NCBI RefSeq assembly: GCF_029626105.1
Contig: NZ_JARUBH010000009.1
Span: 5,332,001-5,396,000 of the forward strand
Source: Solwaraspora sp. WMMD792
Lineage (GTDB): Bacteria > Actinomycetota > Actinomycetes > Mycobacteriales > Micromonosporaceae
Reading direction: 5' to 3'
Length of the DNA stretch: 64,000 nucleotides
Part shown: one piece after another, positions 26,511 to 35,485 of the stretch
Position numbering within the stretch: the first letter of the stretch is position 1
How the letters are laid out: each line of letters opens with the position of its first letter
Position numbers and translations under genes: made by a program
The notes under the pieces: generated by a model
Told to the model about the DNA's origin: nothing
The model's input: the letters and a program-made list of their open reading frames with translations, nothing else
Databases searched by the model: none

Positions 26511-27988
26511 AGATCAACCAAACCGGGGTGGTCCAGTTTCAGCCGGACCACGGTGGTCACGATTGAGGCGGCGTTGACAGTAGGGCAGATGAGGACCGGG
26601 CTGGCTCCGTTTTCCCTGACCAGCCAGGGTGCCGAGTTGCAATCCCTCGTAGGGCAGATGAGGACGCGTACGCGCTGCCGGTCGCGCTCCGGGTCCTGGA
26701 GTTGCAATCCCTCGTAGGGCAGATGAGGACGTCCACGCCCAGGCGGGTCGCGGTCCGGTACACCTGTTGCAATCCCTCGTAGGGCAGATGAGGACCGGTA
26801 CGGCGGACGCTCAGCCCGCACTGGCGGGACCTGATGTTGCAATCCCTCGTAGGGCAGATGAGGACATCAGGGCCGGCAGGAGCCGGAGCTGTTCACGCAG
26901 GCGTTGCAATCCCTCGTAGGGCAGATGAGGACCAACGTCGTAAGCCCGCGCAGCGTCCTCGATGTCATGTTGCAATCCCTCGTAGGGCAGATGAGGACCG
27001 GTGGGAAGAGATGGGCGGCCTCGACCGCGACCACGTGTTGCAATCCCTCGTAGGGCAGATGAGGACGCCCGGGCAGTGTCCACGGCGGCAGGGTCGCTGT
27101 CGTTGCAATCCCTCGTAGGGCAGATGAGGACATCGAGGACAGGGAACGCAGCCGGGTCACCTGGTTGCAATCCCTCGTAGGGCAGATGAGGACCCGGTAC
27201 ACCATCGTCGACCCCTACGCCGACGCCAAGTTGCAATCCCTCGTAGGGCAGATGAGGACCGGCAGGCCACCCCGTCGAGCTTGTTGTGCGGCCACGGCGT
27301 TGCAATCCCTCGTAGGGCAGATGAGGACTCCCGACGCACGCGATGATCTGGGAGCTGGTGGAGCGTTGCAATCCCTCGTAGGGCAGATGAGGACGTCGGC
27401 TACGCCGTCCGCGCCCACGGTCTCACCGTGGAGTTGCAATCCCTCGTAGGGCAGATGAGGACATCGCCTTCGAGGTCCGCCGGGTGTCGGACGAGATGTT
27501 GCAATCCCTCGTAGGGCAGATGAGGACCTGGTCCTCGGCACCGGCCCGGAGCTGGTGCTCGTGTTGCAATCCCTCGTAGGGCAGATGAGGACTCCGCCTG
27601 GTCGACGACACCACCGGCGCCACCATGTTGCAATCCCTCGTAGGGCAGATGAGGACCCGTACGCGCCCTGCTCTACGCCGGCCACGACGTCATCGCGTTG
27701 CAATCCCTCGTAGGGCAGATGAGGACGCGGCGATCGGGAACGTCCAGCCGTACAGGGTGCGTTGCAATCCCTCGTAGGGCAGATGAGGACCGTTACGGCG
27801 CGGGTCGTCGTAGCGGGCCAGTTCGGGTTGCAATCCCTCGTAGGGCAGATGAGGACCCGCGCCCGCCGGCAAACCGCAGCCGGCAACGAAACGTTGCAAT
27901 CCCTCGTAGGGCAGATGAGGACGACCCCCGAAGACGTCGAGTTGGCCCGGTGGGTTGTGTTGCAATCCCTCGTAGGGCAGATGAGGAC

Positions 27989-28105
27989 CCGAAGCTTAAG
28001 TCGCAGGTCAGAGGGCCTGTCGAGGTCGGTGTCGGGCTGAGTTTTGCAGTGAACCTCCGGTTGTGCAGCGGACCCCGGCGTGTCGCTGAAATCCGGGATG
28101 TTGAT
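27989..28105 (-). promoter_or_regulatory. CRISPR leader
   Basis: 117 bp between the cas2 stop and the first (newest) repeat, on the inferred transcribed strand. It is less GC-rich than the flanking genes. New spacers would be expected to enter at 27988. The promoter is not resolvable by eye; cas2-array read-through is possible. Confidence 0.6.
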
Positions 28106-28369
28106 CTAGAGGATGTCGGACGGTGCGGGCTGGGCACGGCCCCACTCCTGTCGTTGGCCGCTGGTGCCGGGCGGGAAGGTGTAGACGAGGACGCTGTCGT
28201 AGCCGCCGTCGATCACCTCCTCGACAGCGGCCCGGAAGCGGCGCAGCTGCGCCTCGCTCAGGTCGCCTTCGAATACGCTGCGCTGCACGTGGTGCAGGTA
28301 CTGCCGGCAGGTCCGCAGGATCAGCGGGTTGCGCTTCGCGGCGGTGTCGTAGACGACGATCACGTACAC
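28106..28369 (-). CDS. cas2: Cas2, spacer-integration subunit
   Basis: 87 residues. The N-terminus MYVIVVYDTAAKRN is the Cas2 ferredoxin-fold first strand with the conserved Asp; CRQYLHHVQRSVFEGDLSEA follows, also diagnostic. The GTG at 28369 is chosen because it lies four bases after the cas1 stop and starts the beta strand exactly. Cas2 dimers scaffold Cas1 in the adaptation complex. It is the last cas gene before the leader. Confidence 0.95.
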   Translation of the reverse strand: MYVIVVYDTAAKRNPLILRTCRQYLHHVQRSVFEGDLSEAQLRRFRAAVEEVIDGGYDSVLVYTFPPGTSGQRQEWGRAQPAPSDIL

Positions 28370-28373
28370 CGGG

Positions 28374-29354
28374 TCACCACCAGATCCGGAACGGCTTGTA
28401 CGGCTCACCTTCCAGGCAGTGCCGGGCCAGTCGCAGCGCCTCCAGGTAGAGCAGTTCGTCGTAGGCGACCTTCCGGCCGAGGCTGCGGTGCTGCACAGTG
28501 GTGCCCAGCTCGTCACGGACGGTCTGCACGACGAAGCGCCGGCCGGTTTCGCTGAGCATCGCCTGGTTGACGTCGCTGTCGAAGTGTTCGGGTTTGAGCT
28601 GGTTGCGGCCGGCCAGGCGGAGCAGCAGCCGCTCGGCGAACAATGGCTTGAACACCTCGGCCAGGTCCAGCACGAGCGAATGCCGCTGCCGCTCCATTGT
28701 CGAATGCAGGAATGCCAGCCCGCTGTGCAGTGGCGTCAACCGGACGGCGGTCAGCACCCGGGCGTAGATGATGCCGTTGACGTAGCTGATGAAGGCGTTG
28801 CCGGCGTTGCTCGGCGGCCGTCGCGACCGGCCGCCGAGTTGCAGCCAGTCGGGCAGCCGGGTGTCGAGCATCTCCCACGCCGAGCGGCGGAAGGTGCCTT
28901 CGGCGCCCATTAGCTGGGCGGCGCTGGTCGCCTTCGCCGCCGATGCCTTCAGCGTCGCGTACGGTGCGGCCAGTAGATCGCGGTCGATCACGCGGCGGAC
29001 GTTGAACGCGGTCGCCACCACCAGGTCCTGGGCGACTTTTAAGCTGGCCGCCGGGTCGGTGACCAGTCGGGCCTGCGCCAGCACCGTCTCGCCGGAGACG
29101 CTGGTCTCGCTGGTCAGCAGCGAGCCGACGTAGTCGCCGTAGTGGCCGAGCAGGTGCACGCTGACCCGGTGCCGGTTGAGTAGCGACGCGACCGCCGTGT
29201 TGATGTCCACCGGCTGCACGGCGACGATGTCCCGTACGTCCGTCACTGGCACGTGCACCTTGTCACCGGACTCACGTTCGATCACCAGCGACTGGTCCTG
29301 CCGGCGGATCCGGCACGGGGTGGTCAGCCAGTAGGTGCGGGTGGCGGCGGGCAT
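28374..29354 (-). CDS. cas1: Cas1 integrase
   Basis: 326 residues, ATG at 29354 overlapping the cas4 stop. N-terminal beta domain (TYWLTTPCRIRRQDQSLVIE) and catalytic helical domain NAGNAFISYVNGIIYARVL, LHSGLAFLHSTMERQRHSLV and LDLAEVFKP, giving the conserved His and Asp metal ligands. This is the I-B/I-C style of Cas1. Acts with Cas2 and Cas4 to process and insert spacers. Intact. Confidence 0.96.
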   Translation of the reverse strand: MPAATRTYWLTTPCRIRRQDQSLVIERESGDKVHVPVTDVRDIVAVQPVDINTAVASLLNRHRVSVHLLGHYGDYVGSLLTSETSVSGETVLAQARLVTDPAASLKVAQDLVVATAFNVRRVIDRDLLAAPYATLKASAAKATSAAQLMGAEGTFRRSAWEMLDTRLPDWLQLGGRSRRPPSNAGNAFISYVNGIIYARVLTAVRLTPLHSGLAFLHSTMERQRHSLVLDLAEVFKPLFAERLLLRLAGRNQLKPEHFDSDVNQAMLSETGRRFVVQTVRDELGTTVQHRSLGRKVAYDELLYLEALRLARHCLEGEPYKPFRIWW

Positions 29355-29848
29355 CAGTCGCTCCAGCAGTAGTCGACGAAGCTGCAACCCCGGCAGCGGG
29401 TGCGGGCCAGGCGGGGCGGGGATTCGGGGGCGGCGGTCACCGCGAGCGCGTCGGCGATGTCGCGTTCGGCGCGGTCTGCTTCGGCGTCGTCGTACTCGAT
29501 CTTCTTGGTCCTTCTGGTCTTCGGGTAGTGCAGCACCGCGCCGCGCGCGGGCACTCCGACCTGCCGCAGCCGGTAGCAGTAGTGCACTACCTGGGCCTCG
29601 TCGGCGGTCGTCGACCGCGACGACGACTTCACCTCGTGCACCCACTGCTCGCCGTCGACGAAGTCCAGCACGGCCGCGCCGAGATCCACTGGGGAGTTGC
29701 GTCGGTACGATACGTCGTGGACCGCCTCCCCTAGCTGCACCGCCGCGTTGAGCTGCTCCGGCCGCACCCCGCAGGCATACAGCCAGAGCTGCCGGCGGCA
29801 GTGGTGCAGGTACTTGATGTGTACGCCGCCGATGTCCTCGGGTCGCAT
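29354..29848 (-). CDS. cas4: Cas4 PAM-processing nuclease
   Basis: 164 residues. Iron-sulphur Cys residues: C in LHHCRRQLW near the N-terminus and three in TRCRGCSFVDYC at the C-terminus. The RecB-type nuclease motif is present (AAVLDFVDG and WVHEVKSSS). Cas4 trims prespacers and sets PAM orientation. Start and stop overlap cas3 and cas1 by one to four bases, so it is in the operon. Confidence 0.95.
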   Translation of the reverse strand: MRPEDIGGVHIKYLHHCRRQLWLYACGVRPEQLNAAVQLGEAVHDVSYRRNSPVDLGAAVLDFVDGEQWVHEVKSSSRSTTADEAQVVHYCYRLRQVGVPARGAVLHYPKTRRTKKIEYDDAEADRAERDIADALAVTAAPESPPRLARTRCRGCSFVDYCWSD

Positions 29849-32355
29849 CAGAACACCTCACCGAGCCGGTACCGTTCGCCTTCGACGGCGTTGACCTTCG
29901 TCAGGCCGTACTCGTCGTCGTAGACGCCGTCGACGACGCGGACCCCGAGCTTGCGGTCGAGCCGGGCCAGCCGCGCCGCGTACGCCGGCATCGGGATGAG
30001 GAAGTCGTCGGCGAGCAGCCGGCCCGCCGCTTTATGGTCGGCCAGCTGCAACGCGGACTCGTAGTCGCCGAGGTCCTCCTGCAGGATCGCCTCGGTGCCG
30101 TCGAACAGCTCGTCGAACCGGTCCGCCAGCGGCGACCGGTCCGCGTACGGCTCGGTGAACGACAGGAACTCGTCGTGGAAGCGTCGGCGTTCCCGTTCGA
30201 CGTCGGCCCGCCACGCCTGGCCCCACGCGGTCGCGTACACCTCGTCCAGCCAGCCGCCGGCCTGGATCTCGTCGACCGGCTGCCCGTCGTGGTCGCACAG
30301 GATCCGCCAGCCCGCCTCGACCGGCTCGCGCGGGTAGACGCCGTCGGCGTAGTCGCGCCCGGACCGGTCCGCGCGACGCGGCCCGTACGCCGCCGGATGC
30401 ACGATCGCATCGGCCGGCGGGCGGGCACCCAGCCGGTTGACCCGGCCGAAGCGTTGCAGCAGTGCTTCCAGCGGCGCGGCGGAGGTGAACAGCACATCGA
30501 AATCGACGTCGAGCGACACCTCGACGACCTGGGTAGCCACGACCAGCCCGCCCCGGCGTCGCCCGGCGGCCGTGGCGGCGCGGGTGCCGTACCGGTTGAT
30601 GATCCGCCGTTCGATGCGGGATCGGTCGCCCCGTTTGAACCGTGAATGCAGCAGGATCGCCGCGTCGGCCACTCCGTCGCCCTCGTGACGGCGGTGGGCA
30701 TCCGACGACAACTCGTCGTACAGCTGCTGGGCCTGGGCGACGTTGTTCGCCACCACCAGCACCGCCTCACCGGCGACGAGCCGGTCCCGCATCTCGTCGA
30801 CCGCGTCCGGGCTGGTCAACGTGTGGTCCCGGACCCCGATTCGGTGCCGCTGCGGCACACAGCCCGGCTCGGCCGACACTTGGTGCACCGGTGCCCGCAT
30901 CGCCGCGCCGAACAGCTCGGCCAACGCTGTCGGCAACGTCGCCGACAGTACGGCGACCCGCCCGCCGAGGCGCTCCCACAGTTGCGCCGTCGCGAGGATG
31001 TAGCCCAACCGGACCGGTTCGTAGGCGTGCAGCTCGTCCAGGATGAACACCGAGTTGGCCGAGTCGAGCACGATGCCGGCGTGGACCGGGCCGGCCAACG
31101 CGCCGCGCAGCAACTGGTAGGGCGTGGACACCCGCACCGTTTCCCGGAACAGCCGGGTCGCCGCCGCCCGTGACACCGCCTTACGGGCAGCGGCCACCCG
31201 CCGCTCGTCGTCGCGGATGCCGTCGGGGATGTCGTCGGTGGGCTCGTCCTCGGCGCAGATGGCCGCCGCCAGGTGGTAGGAGGCGGCCCGCGAATGCGAC
31301 ACCCCGATCAGGTCGTCGTCGCCGAGCAGCGCACCGAGCCGCCGGGCCATCGCGTTGATCGACGCCAGGTACGGCAGCGTGTAGAACACCCGCGGCACCC
31401 CGCCGAGCGTCGCCGCCAGGTCCGCGACCTGGGCGGCAGCCCACAACAGGCTGGCTTCCGTCTTGCCTGTCCCGGTCGGAGCCCGCAACAACAGATGCCC
31501 GGATACGTCCCCGGCCTGCCGCTGATGCCGGTGCAGCTGACGGCCGGCAGCGGTGAATTCGCCGACCAGCCGGGCCGCCAGCGCCGGCCCGATCGGCTGG
31601 TCGCCGTGCAGGGTGCCATGCGCCGACGACAGATGGTCGGCCAGCGTCACCGCGCCCTGCAGCAGGATCGCGGTGAGATCGTGGTCGACGCCGGTCCAGC
31701 CTTGCTCCTCCCAGTACCGCAGTGTCTCGTCGAGCAGGGTATGCGCCGCCGCGACCACGTCCAGGTCGGGCAGCTGTGGCCCGGCGGCTGCTGACGGGCC
31801 GGCGGCGGCCGGCAGGCCGGCGGTCGCCGCCGTTGCTGCCAGCCAGCGGTGCAGCTCGGCGACGATCGCCGGGTCGACCGCGCCGATCCGGGCACGGAAG
31901 TCCGCTAACGGCAGACCGCCGTGCCCGTACAACTGGCCGATCGACAGTTTGCCGGTGCCGTCCGCCGACGGCACCAACGCACGGTGGTGGGTGAGAACGC
32001 CGAACGCCACCCACCGGCGAAGCGCCTCGTCGTCGATCAGCAGCGGCAGAAAACCCAACGACAGGACCTCGTGCCGCTGCCCCCACGTCGGTGCCCGTCC
32101 CGTGATCATCTTCTGGAAGCCGTCGGCGACCTTCCCGGCGTCGTGACTCACCGCCGCCCAGCGCACCGCCGGCCAGAACGACCTGCCGACGGCCCCCTCC
32201 ACCACTGTGATCCGGCCCACCCGCGCCGCCAGCTCCCCCGCCGCCGTCAACGTCGCCGCCAGATGATCGGTCAACGACTCGGCGGAACGGCCACGTTGGG
32301 CGCTCTTCGCCAACGCCCGGCTCAACGCGGCTTCCGCCCGAACCGCCCCGGTCAC
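29848..32355 (-). CDS. cas3: Cas3 HD nuclease-helicase
   Basis: About 835 residues. The GTG at 32355 overlaps the cas5 stop (GTGA); the open frame upstream is antisense-free junk over cas5 and is discarded. Order: HD nuclease (DHLAATL, then WAAVSHDAGKVADGFQ near residue 70, LTHHRAL), SF2 helicase Walker A (LLRAPTGTGKTEASLLW near residue 295), DExH-like box FILDELHAYEPVR near 440, GLVVATQVVEVSLDVDFD and motif VI ALLQRFGRVNRLG near 635. Recruited by Cascade to degrade target DNA 3'-5'. All visible catalytic motifs are intact. Confidence 0.95.
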   Translation of the reverse strand: MTGAVRAEAALSRALAKSAQRGRSAESLTDHLAATLTAAGELAARVGRITVVEGAVGRSFWPAVRWAAVSHDAGKVADGFQKMITGRAPTWGQRHEVLSLGFLPLLIDDEALRRWVAFGVLTHHRALVPSADGTGKLSIGQLYGHGGLPLADFRARIGAVDPAIVAELHRWLAATAATAGLPAAAGPSAAAGPQLPDLDVVAAAHTLLDETLRYWEEQGWTGVDHDLTAILLQGAVTLADHLSSAHGTLHGDQPIGPALAARLVGEFTAAGRQLHRHQRQAGDVSGHLLLRAPTGTGKTEASLLWAAAQVADLAATLGGVPRVFYTLPYLASINAMARRLGALLGDDDLIGVSHSRAASYHLAAAICAEDEPTDDIPDGIRDDERRVAAARKAVSRAAATRLFRETVRVSTPYQLLRGALAGPVHAGIVLDSANSVFILDELHAYEPVRLGYILATAQLWERLGGRVAVLSATLPTALAELFGAAMRAPVHQVSAEPGCVPQRHRIGVRDHTLTSPDAVDEMRDRLVAGEAVLVVANNVAQAQQLYDELSSDAHRRHEGDGVADAAILLHSRFKRGDRSRIERRIINRYGTRAATAAGRRRGGLVVATQVVEVSLDVDFDVLFTSAAPLEALLQRFGRVNRLGARPPADAIVHPAAYGPRRADRSGRDYADGVYPREPVEAGWRILCDHDGQPVDEIQAGGWLDEVYATAWGQAWRADVERERRRFHDEFLSFTEPYADRSPLADRFDELFDGTEAILQEDLGDYESALQLADHKAAGRLLADDFLIPMPAYAARLARLDRKLGVRVVDGVYDDEYGLTKVNAVEGERYRLGEVF

Positions 32356-33005
32356 CGCGACGCCAGCGACGGATGCGGCGCGGGCAGCAACGCCACCGCC
32401 TGACCGTCCTCGTCGGACCAGTCCGCGTCGATCACGCCGGCCCGACCGGAAGCGTCGTAACGGTAGTCGTCCCACCTGGTGCGCGCCCGGTCCAGCGACA
32501 CCGCCGTCGGCAGCCGAAGCCGCAGCCCGTACCCGGAAGTTGATCCGGGCACCACGGCCGCGCCCTGCCGGCCGCCGCTGGACCGCAGCGTGACCCGACG
32601 CATCCGCAGCCCCACCAGATCCTGACTGCGGCCCAGCCGCAGCGGCCACACCGGCCGCCGCAGCCGACCCCACCAGCCGTCGACATCGTCGACCAGCCAC
32701 ACCGTCAACGCCGCATCGGCCAGGAACGCCCGCAGCCGGGGCGTCGGCTCCGCCTTGCGGCCGGACGCGTCCAGCGGGTGGTACGTCTCCAGATCCTCGC
32801 CGGTGCCCCCGCAACGAAACGCCATGGCGAACCGCAGCCCCGGATCGACCCGGTTCCAGCCGCCAGCCGCCGCGGCGAGCATCCCGCCGACGGTGGCCGG
32901 CGGCGGACACGGCAGACCCACCTGAACCCCGGCGTACAGCGGATTACGGAACGACACCACCGGCGCGGTGACCGTCACCTCCAGTGCGCGCAGCTCACCC
33001 GGCAT
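32352..33005 (-). CDS. cas5: Cas5 (Cascade subunit)
   Basis: 217 residues, ATG at 33005 overlapping the cas7 stop. The N-terminal RAMP strand LRALEVTVTAPVVSFRNPLY and the following VGLPCPPPATVGGMLAAAAG (helix after a Gly/Pro-rich loop) are typical of Cas5 of subtype I-B (Cas5t). It binds the crRNA 5' handle in Cascade. Overlap with both neighbours indicates tight co-translation. Confidence 0.93.
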   Translation of the reverse strand: MPGELRALEVTVTAPVVSFRNPLYAGVQVGLPCPPPATVGGMLAAAAGGWNRVDPGLRFAMAFRCGGTGEDLETYHPLDASGRKAEPTPRLRAFLADAALTVWLVDDVDGWWGRLRRPVWPLRLGRSQDLVGLRMRRVTLRSSGGRQGAAVVPGSTSGYGLRLRLPTAVSLDRARTRWDDYRYDASGRAGVIDADWSDEDGQAVALLPAPHPSLASR

Positions 33006-34048
33006 CAGCGCTTCGCGTCCTCGAACCACGCGTCATGGCTACCGCCCACGAACCCCTCGGCAAGCTTGTTCAGCAAGGTGCGGGGATGGTCGAGCAGGAC
33101 CCGTTCCGCCTCGATCAGGTCGGCCAGCTCCCGACGGACCCGTTCCCGCTGCTCGCCGAGGAACCCCGGAGCCCAGCCGATCAGCACCGGCCCGTCCAGC
33201 TCGTCCGCCCATGCGTCCAACTCCTCGCGGAACACACCGACCTGGAACACCGTCTGCCGGTCCTGCGACGCCAACACCCGAGTGAACGGGTTGACCCCAC
33301 CCTTCACCGGAGCCAGCAACACCAGCGCCGGAGCCCGGTCGCCGTAGTGCAACGACTGCTTGGCGCCGCCGCGCACCGCCGCGAGAGTACGCAGCACCAG
33401 CGCCACCCGCCGTCGCCGCTCGGCCAACGGCAACCGCAGCGCCTGCGCGTCCCGGAACTCGGTCCGCTCCGCACCGCCGGCCTCCGCCTCCTTGGCACCG
33501 GCCGCCGTCAACGCCACCTTCAACCCGGACCCGTCCGTCTCGAACACGCCGACCCGGGCGACATCGAGCAGCAGGTCACCGGCCAACTCGGCACTGTAGA
33601 ACTCGTGCCCGTGCAGAACCGGGTTCTCACCGGCGGCGAACCCACGGCTCATCGTGCCGAAGTCGGACACCGGCTGCCGTGGCGCCACCGCGACCAGCGT
33701 GCCGGTGGCCAACACCGTGTCCCGCTGACAGGTGCCGGACGGCACACCGGCCTCCTTCTTCACCGCCACCATGTAGCCGAACAGGTCGTCGTCGAGGTAG
33801 CGGTCCGGCCGACCAGACGTGTACGCCTGCTGCTTCTTGCCGCTACCAGAACGGATCACCGGCGACCGGGGTTCGTCGGCCGGCAGCGACTCACGCAGCC
33901 ACCGGCGGAACGCCTGAGCCGACACGTACGGAAAGACATCCCGACCGACCCGCATCGCCTTGGCCTTGGCGACATTGTCCTCGCCCTGGCCGTTGTTGGG
34001 CGCCCCAGCGACCACGCCGAGCGCCACCTTGCCCACCAGATACGTCAC
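33005..34048 (-). CDS. cas7: Cas7 (Cst2/DevR type), Cascade backbone
   Basis: 347 residues, GTG start at 34048 overlapping the cas8 stop. The N-terminus YLVGKVALGVVAGAPNNG is followed by RDVFPYVSAQAFRRWLRE and RYLDDDLFGYMVAV, as in Cas7 proteins of the Cst2/DevR family that define I-B type Cascade backbones. It polymerises along the spacer part of the crRNA. Confidence 0.92.
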   Translation of the reverse strand: MTYLVGKVALGVVAGAPNNGQGEDNVAKAKAMRVGRDVFPYVSAQAFRRWLRESLPADEPRSPVIRSGSGKKQQAYTSGRPDRYLDDDLFGYMVAVKKEAGVPSGTCQRDTVLATGTLVAVAPRQPVSDFGTMSRGFAAGENPVLHGHEFYSAELAGDLLLDVARVGVFETDGSGLKVALTAAGAKEAEAGGAERTEFRDAQALRLPLAERRRRVALVLRTLAAVRGGAKQSLHYGDRAPALVLLAPVKGGVNPFTRVLASQDRQTVFQVGVFREELDAWADELDGPVLIGWAPGFLGEQRERVRRELADLIEAERVLLDHPRTLLNKLAEGFVGGSHDAWFEDAKR

Positions 34049-35478
34049 CTCTGACCCTCCTCGTCCTCGTCGTCACTGCCGTCCATGAAGCCGCGGTCAA
34101 CCGGGTCCGGATCGTCATCGGCCTCGGCCAGCTCGGCTGCCACCTCCGCCGCATCCGACGGACGCCACCGCCGCCGGTGCAGCTCCTCCAGTACGGCGAT
34201 CAGGAACACCTCACGGTGGAACCACGCCTTGCTGTCCAGGTCCGGATCGAACAACAGCTCGTAGCCACGGGTGGTGACCAGCGGAGTGCTTGAATCAGCG
34301 GTGTCCGGTGGCTGGAGCATCCACCACACTGCTTGTTTGCGCAGCCAACTCCGCAGCCTCGTCGGCTGCTTGAAATCCGCGTGGAAAGCCCTGACCTTGC
34401 CGGCGCTGTCCTGCGCGGCCAGGAGGGTGGCGACCCGCGCCGCCGTCCCCTGGATTTCCTTCAACGCACTATCATCCATATCGAGAACCTCAGCCGAATA
34501 CGAGTAACAGAGAGTCGCGAGCCCGCCGGTATCCGGCCGGAGATTTCCGGTGACCGCCGCCGACGCCAGATAACGGCCACACGTGCTGACCACCCGCTGC
34601 GGATTGCGGAAAACGTTGCGGGCCAGGTTGACGATGCCCGCCTGGGAGCTTCTGCGATGCGCCTTCAACAGCGGCCAGAAACTGCCCTGACGCAGGCCAC
34701 CGGTAAGCGTCGAGCGCAGCCACTCCGCCAACGGCTGGTCCAGGGCGTACGCCTCCAGCGTCTGACCCCGGTTGTTGTTGCTGAACACGATCAACTCAAC
34801 GCCAGCGTCGAGCCGCTGCCCGTATCCACGCAGCCGCTGCAACGCCAGCACCTCACGCGACGGCGGTTGACGCGGCTCCCGCCCGAGGTCGATCAACGCC
34901 CGGTTGCCCCGCACCTGCCGCCGAACGCTGTACGCGAGGAACCGCTCGTCCCAACTGTGCACCGCGATAGACGGGCCGCCAGTGAGCTGACACCCGTACG
35001 GCAAAGCCCGGAAACTGGACACACACGGCCAGCACAACGCCATCCCGTCATGCCCACGGGGCGTGTTGTTCCGGTAGGCGTCGCTCTCGGCCAGCGGCAC
35101 GTCCAGCTTGCCGAAGAAACGCACCGCGTCGCGCCCACACAGCACGCACGGCACCCCAGGCCAGCCCTGCTCCTCCGGTTTAGCCCGCCACCGCTCGACA
35201 GCATCCCTGATGGCCCCGACGGACTTCTTGCCGTTACTCGGATGATTCATCGGCGAGTTCGGGAACAAAGACAGGCTGCACTTCAGCCAGAAACCCGCCG
35301 GCACCTTCGTGTCCCCACCCAGCGCGGCCCGGACCGCATCGTCGGTCATCCTCCTCGATGCGTCATTGAAGCCGTGGTCGCTGAGCCGCTGCGGATCGGG
35401 CACGCCGGCAAGGACCGCAAGCGCGTACGCGCCCACCCGCTGCAACGGATGCGGAGTCAGCGCAATCTCGTTGGACAC
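34045..35478 (-). CDS. cas8b: Cas8b-type large subunit (Cst1-like, two CxxC motifs)
   Basis: 477 residues from a GTG at 35478, seven bases after the cas6 stop. Two zinc-type motifs, VPCVLCGRDA near residue 108 and ALCWPCVSSF near residue 148, match the Cst1 (CXXC-CXXC) class of I-B large subunits. The C-terminus is acidic (EADDDPDPVDRG, DGSDDEDEEG). In Cascade it recognises the PAM and contacts Cas3. The rest is poorly conserved and assigned by position and the CxxC pair. Confidence 0.88.
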   Translation of the reverse strand: MSNEIALTPHPLQRVGAYALAVLAGVPDPQRLSDHGFNDASRRMTDDAVRAALGGDTKVPAGFWLKCSLSLFPNSPMNHPSNGKKSVGAIRDAVERWRAKPEEQGWPGVPCVLCGRDAVRFFGKLDVPLAESDAYRNNTPRGHDGMALCWPCVSSFRALPYGCQLTGGPSIAVHSWDERFLAYSVRRQVRGNRALIDLGREPRQPPSREVLALQRLRGYGQRLDAGVELIVFSNNNRGQTLEAYALDQPLAEWLRSTLTGGLRQGSFWPLLKAHRRSSQAGIVNLARNVFRNPQRVVSTCGRYLASAAVTGNLRPDTGGLATLCYSYSAEVLDMDDSALKEIQGTAARVATLLAAQDSAGKVRAFHADFKQPTRLRSWLRKQAVWWMLQPPDTADSSTPLVTTRGYELLFDPDLDSKAWFHREVFLIAVLEELHRRRWRPSDAAEVAAELAEADDDPDPVDRGFMDGSDDEDEEGQR

Positions 35479-35485
35479 TGCCCGG

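Larger units (their letters stand above)
24417..26579 (+). mobile_element. IS21-family element no. 2, inserted in another CRISPR repeat
   Basis: 2163 bp, opposite orientation to no. 1 and clearly different in sequence. The ends are TGTCAGCTCCGCG (left) and, reversed, TGTCAACGCCGCC (right). The target duplication is GTAGG (24412-24416 and 26580-26584), and removing one copy rebuilds a perfect repeat. Confidence 0.93.
21859..27988 (-). CRISPR. Type I-B CRISPR array, 27 repeats, interrupted twice by IS21 elements
   Basis: 27 copies of a 30-bp repeat that on the plus strand begins GTTGCAATCCCTCG and ends CAGATGAGGAC; 26 spacers of roughly 34-40 bp. Plus-strand repeat starts: 21859, 21925 (split), 24198, 24267, 24335, 24399 (split), 26636, 26701, 26766, 26836, 26903, 26969, 27037, 27102, 27164, 27230, 27299, 27365, 27433, 27498, 27563, 27627, 27697, 27761, 27827, 27893 and 27959. 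The reverse complement ends in GGGATTGCAAC, like the 3' handle of I-B/I-C crRNAs, so transcription is inferred to be on the minus strand, in the direction of the cas operon, with the leader at 27989-28105. Repeats 2 and 6 are split by IS21 elements, each with a 5-bp target duplication. No degenerate repeat was noticed. Spacer targets cannot be judged here. Confidence 0.97.

Noticed and set aside
21859-27988. Self-targeting spacers within this window
   Set aside because: I compared several spacers by eye with the window and saw no match; a proper search is needed, so no claim is made.
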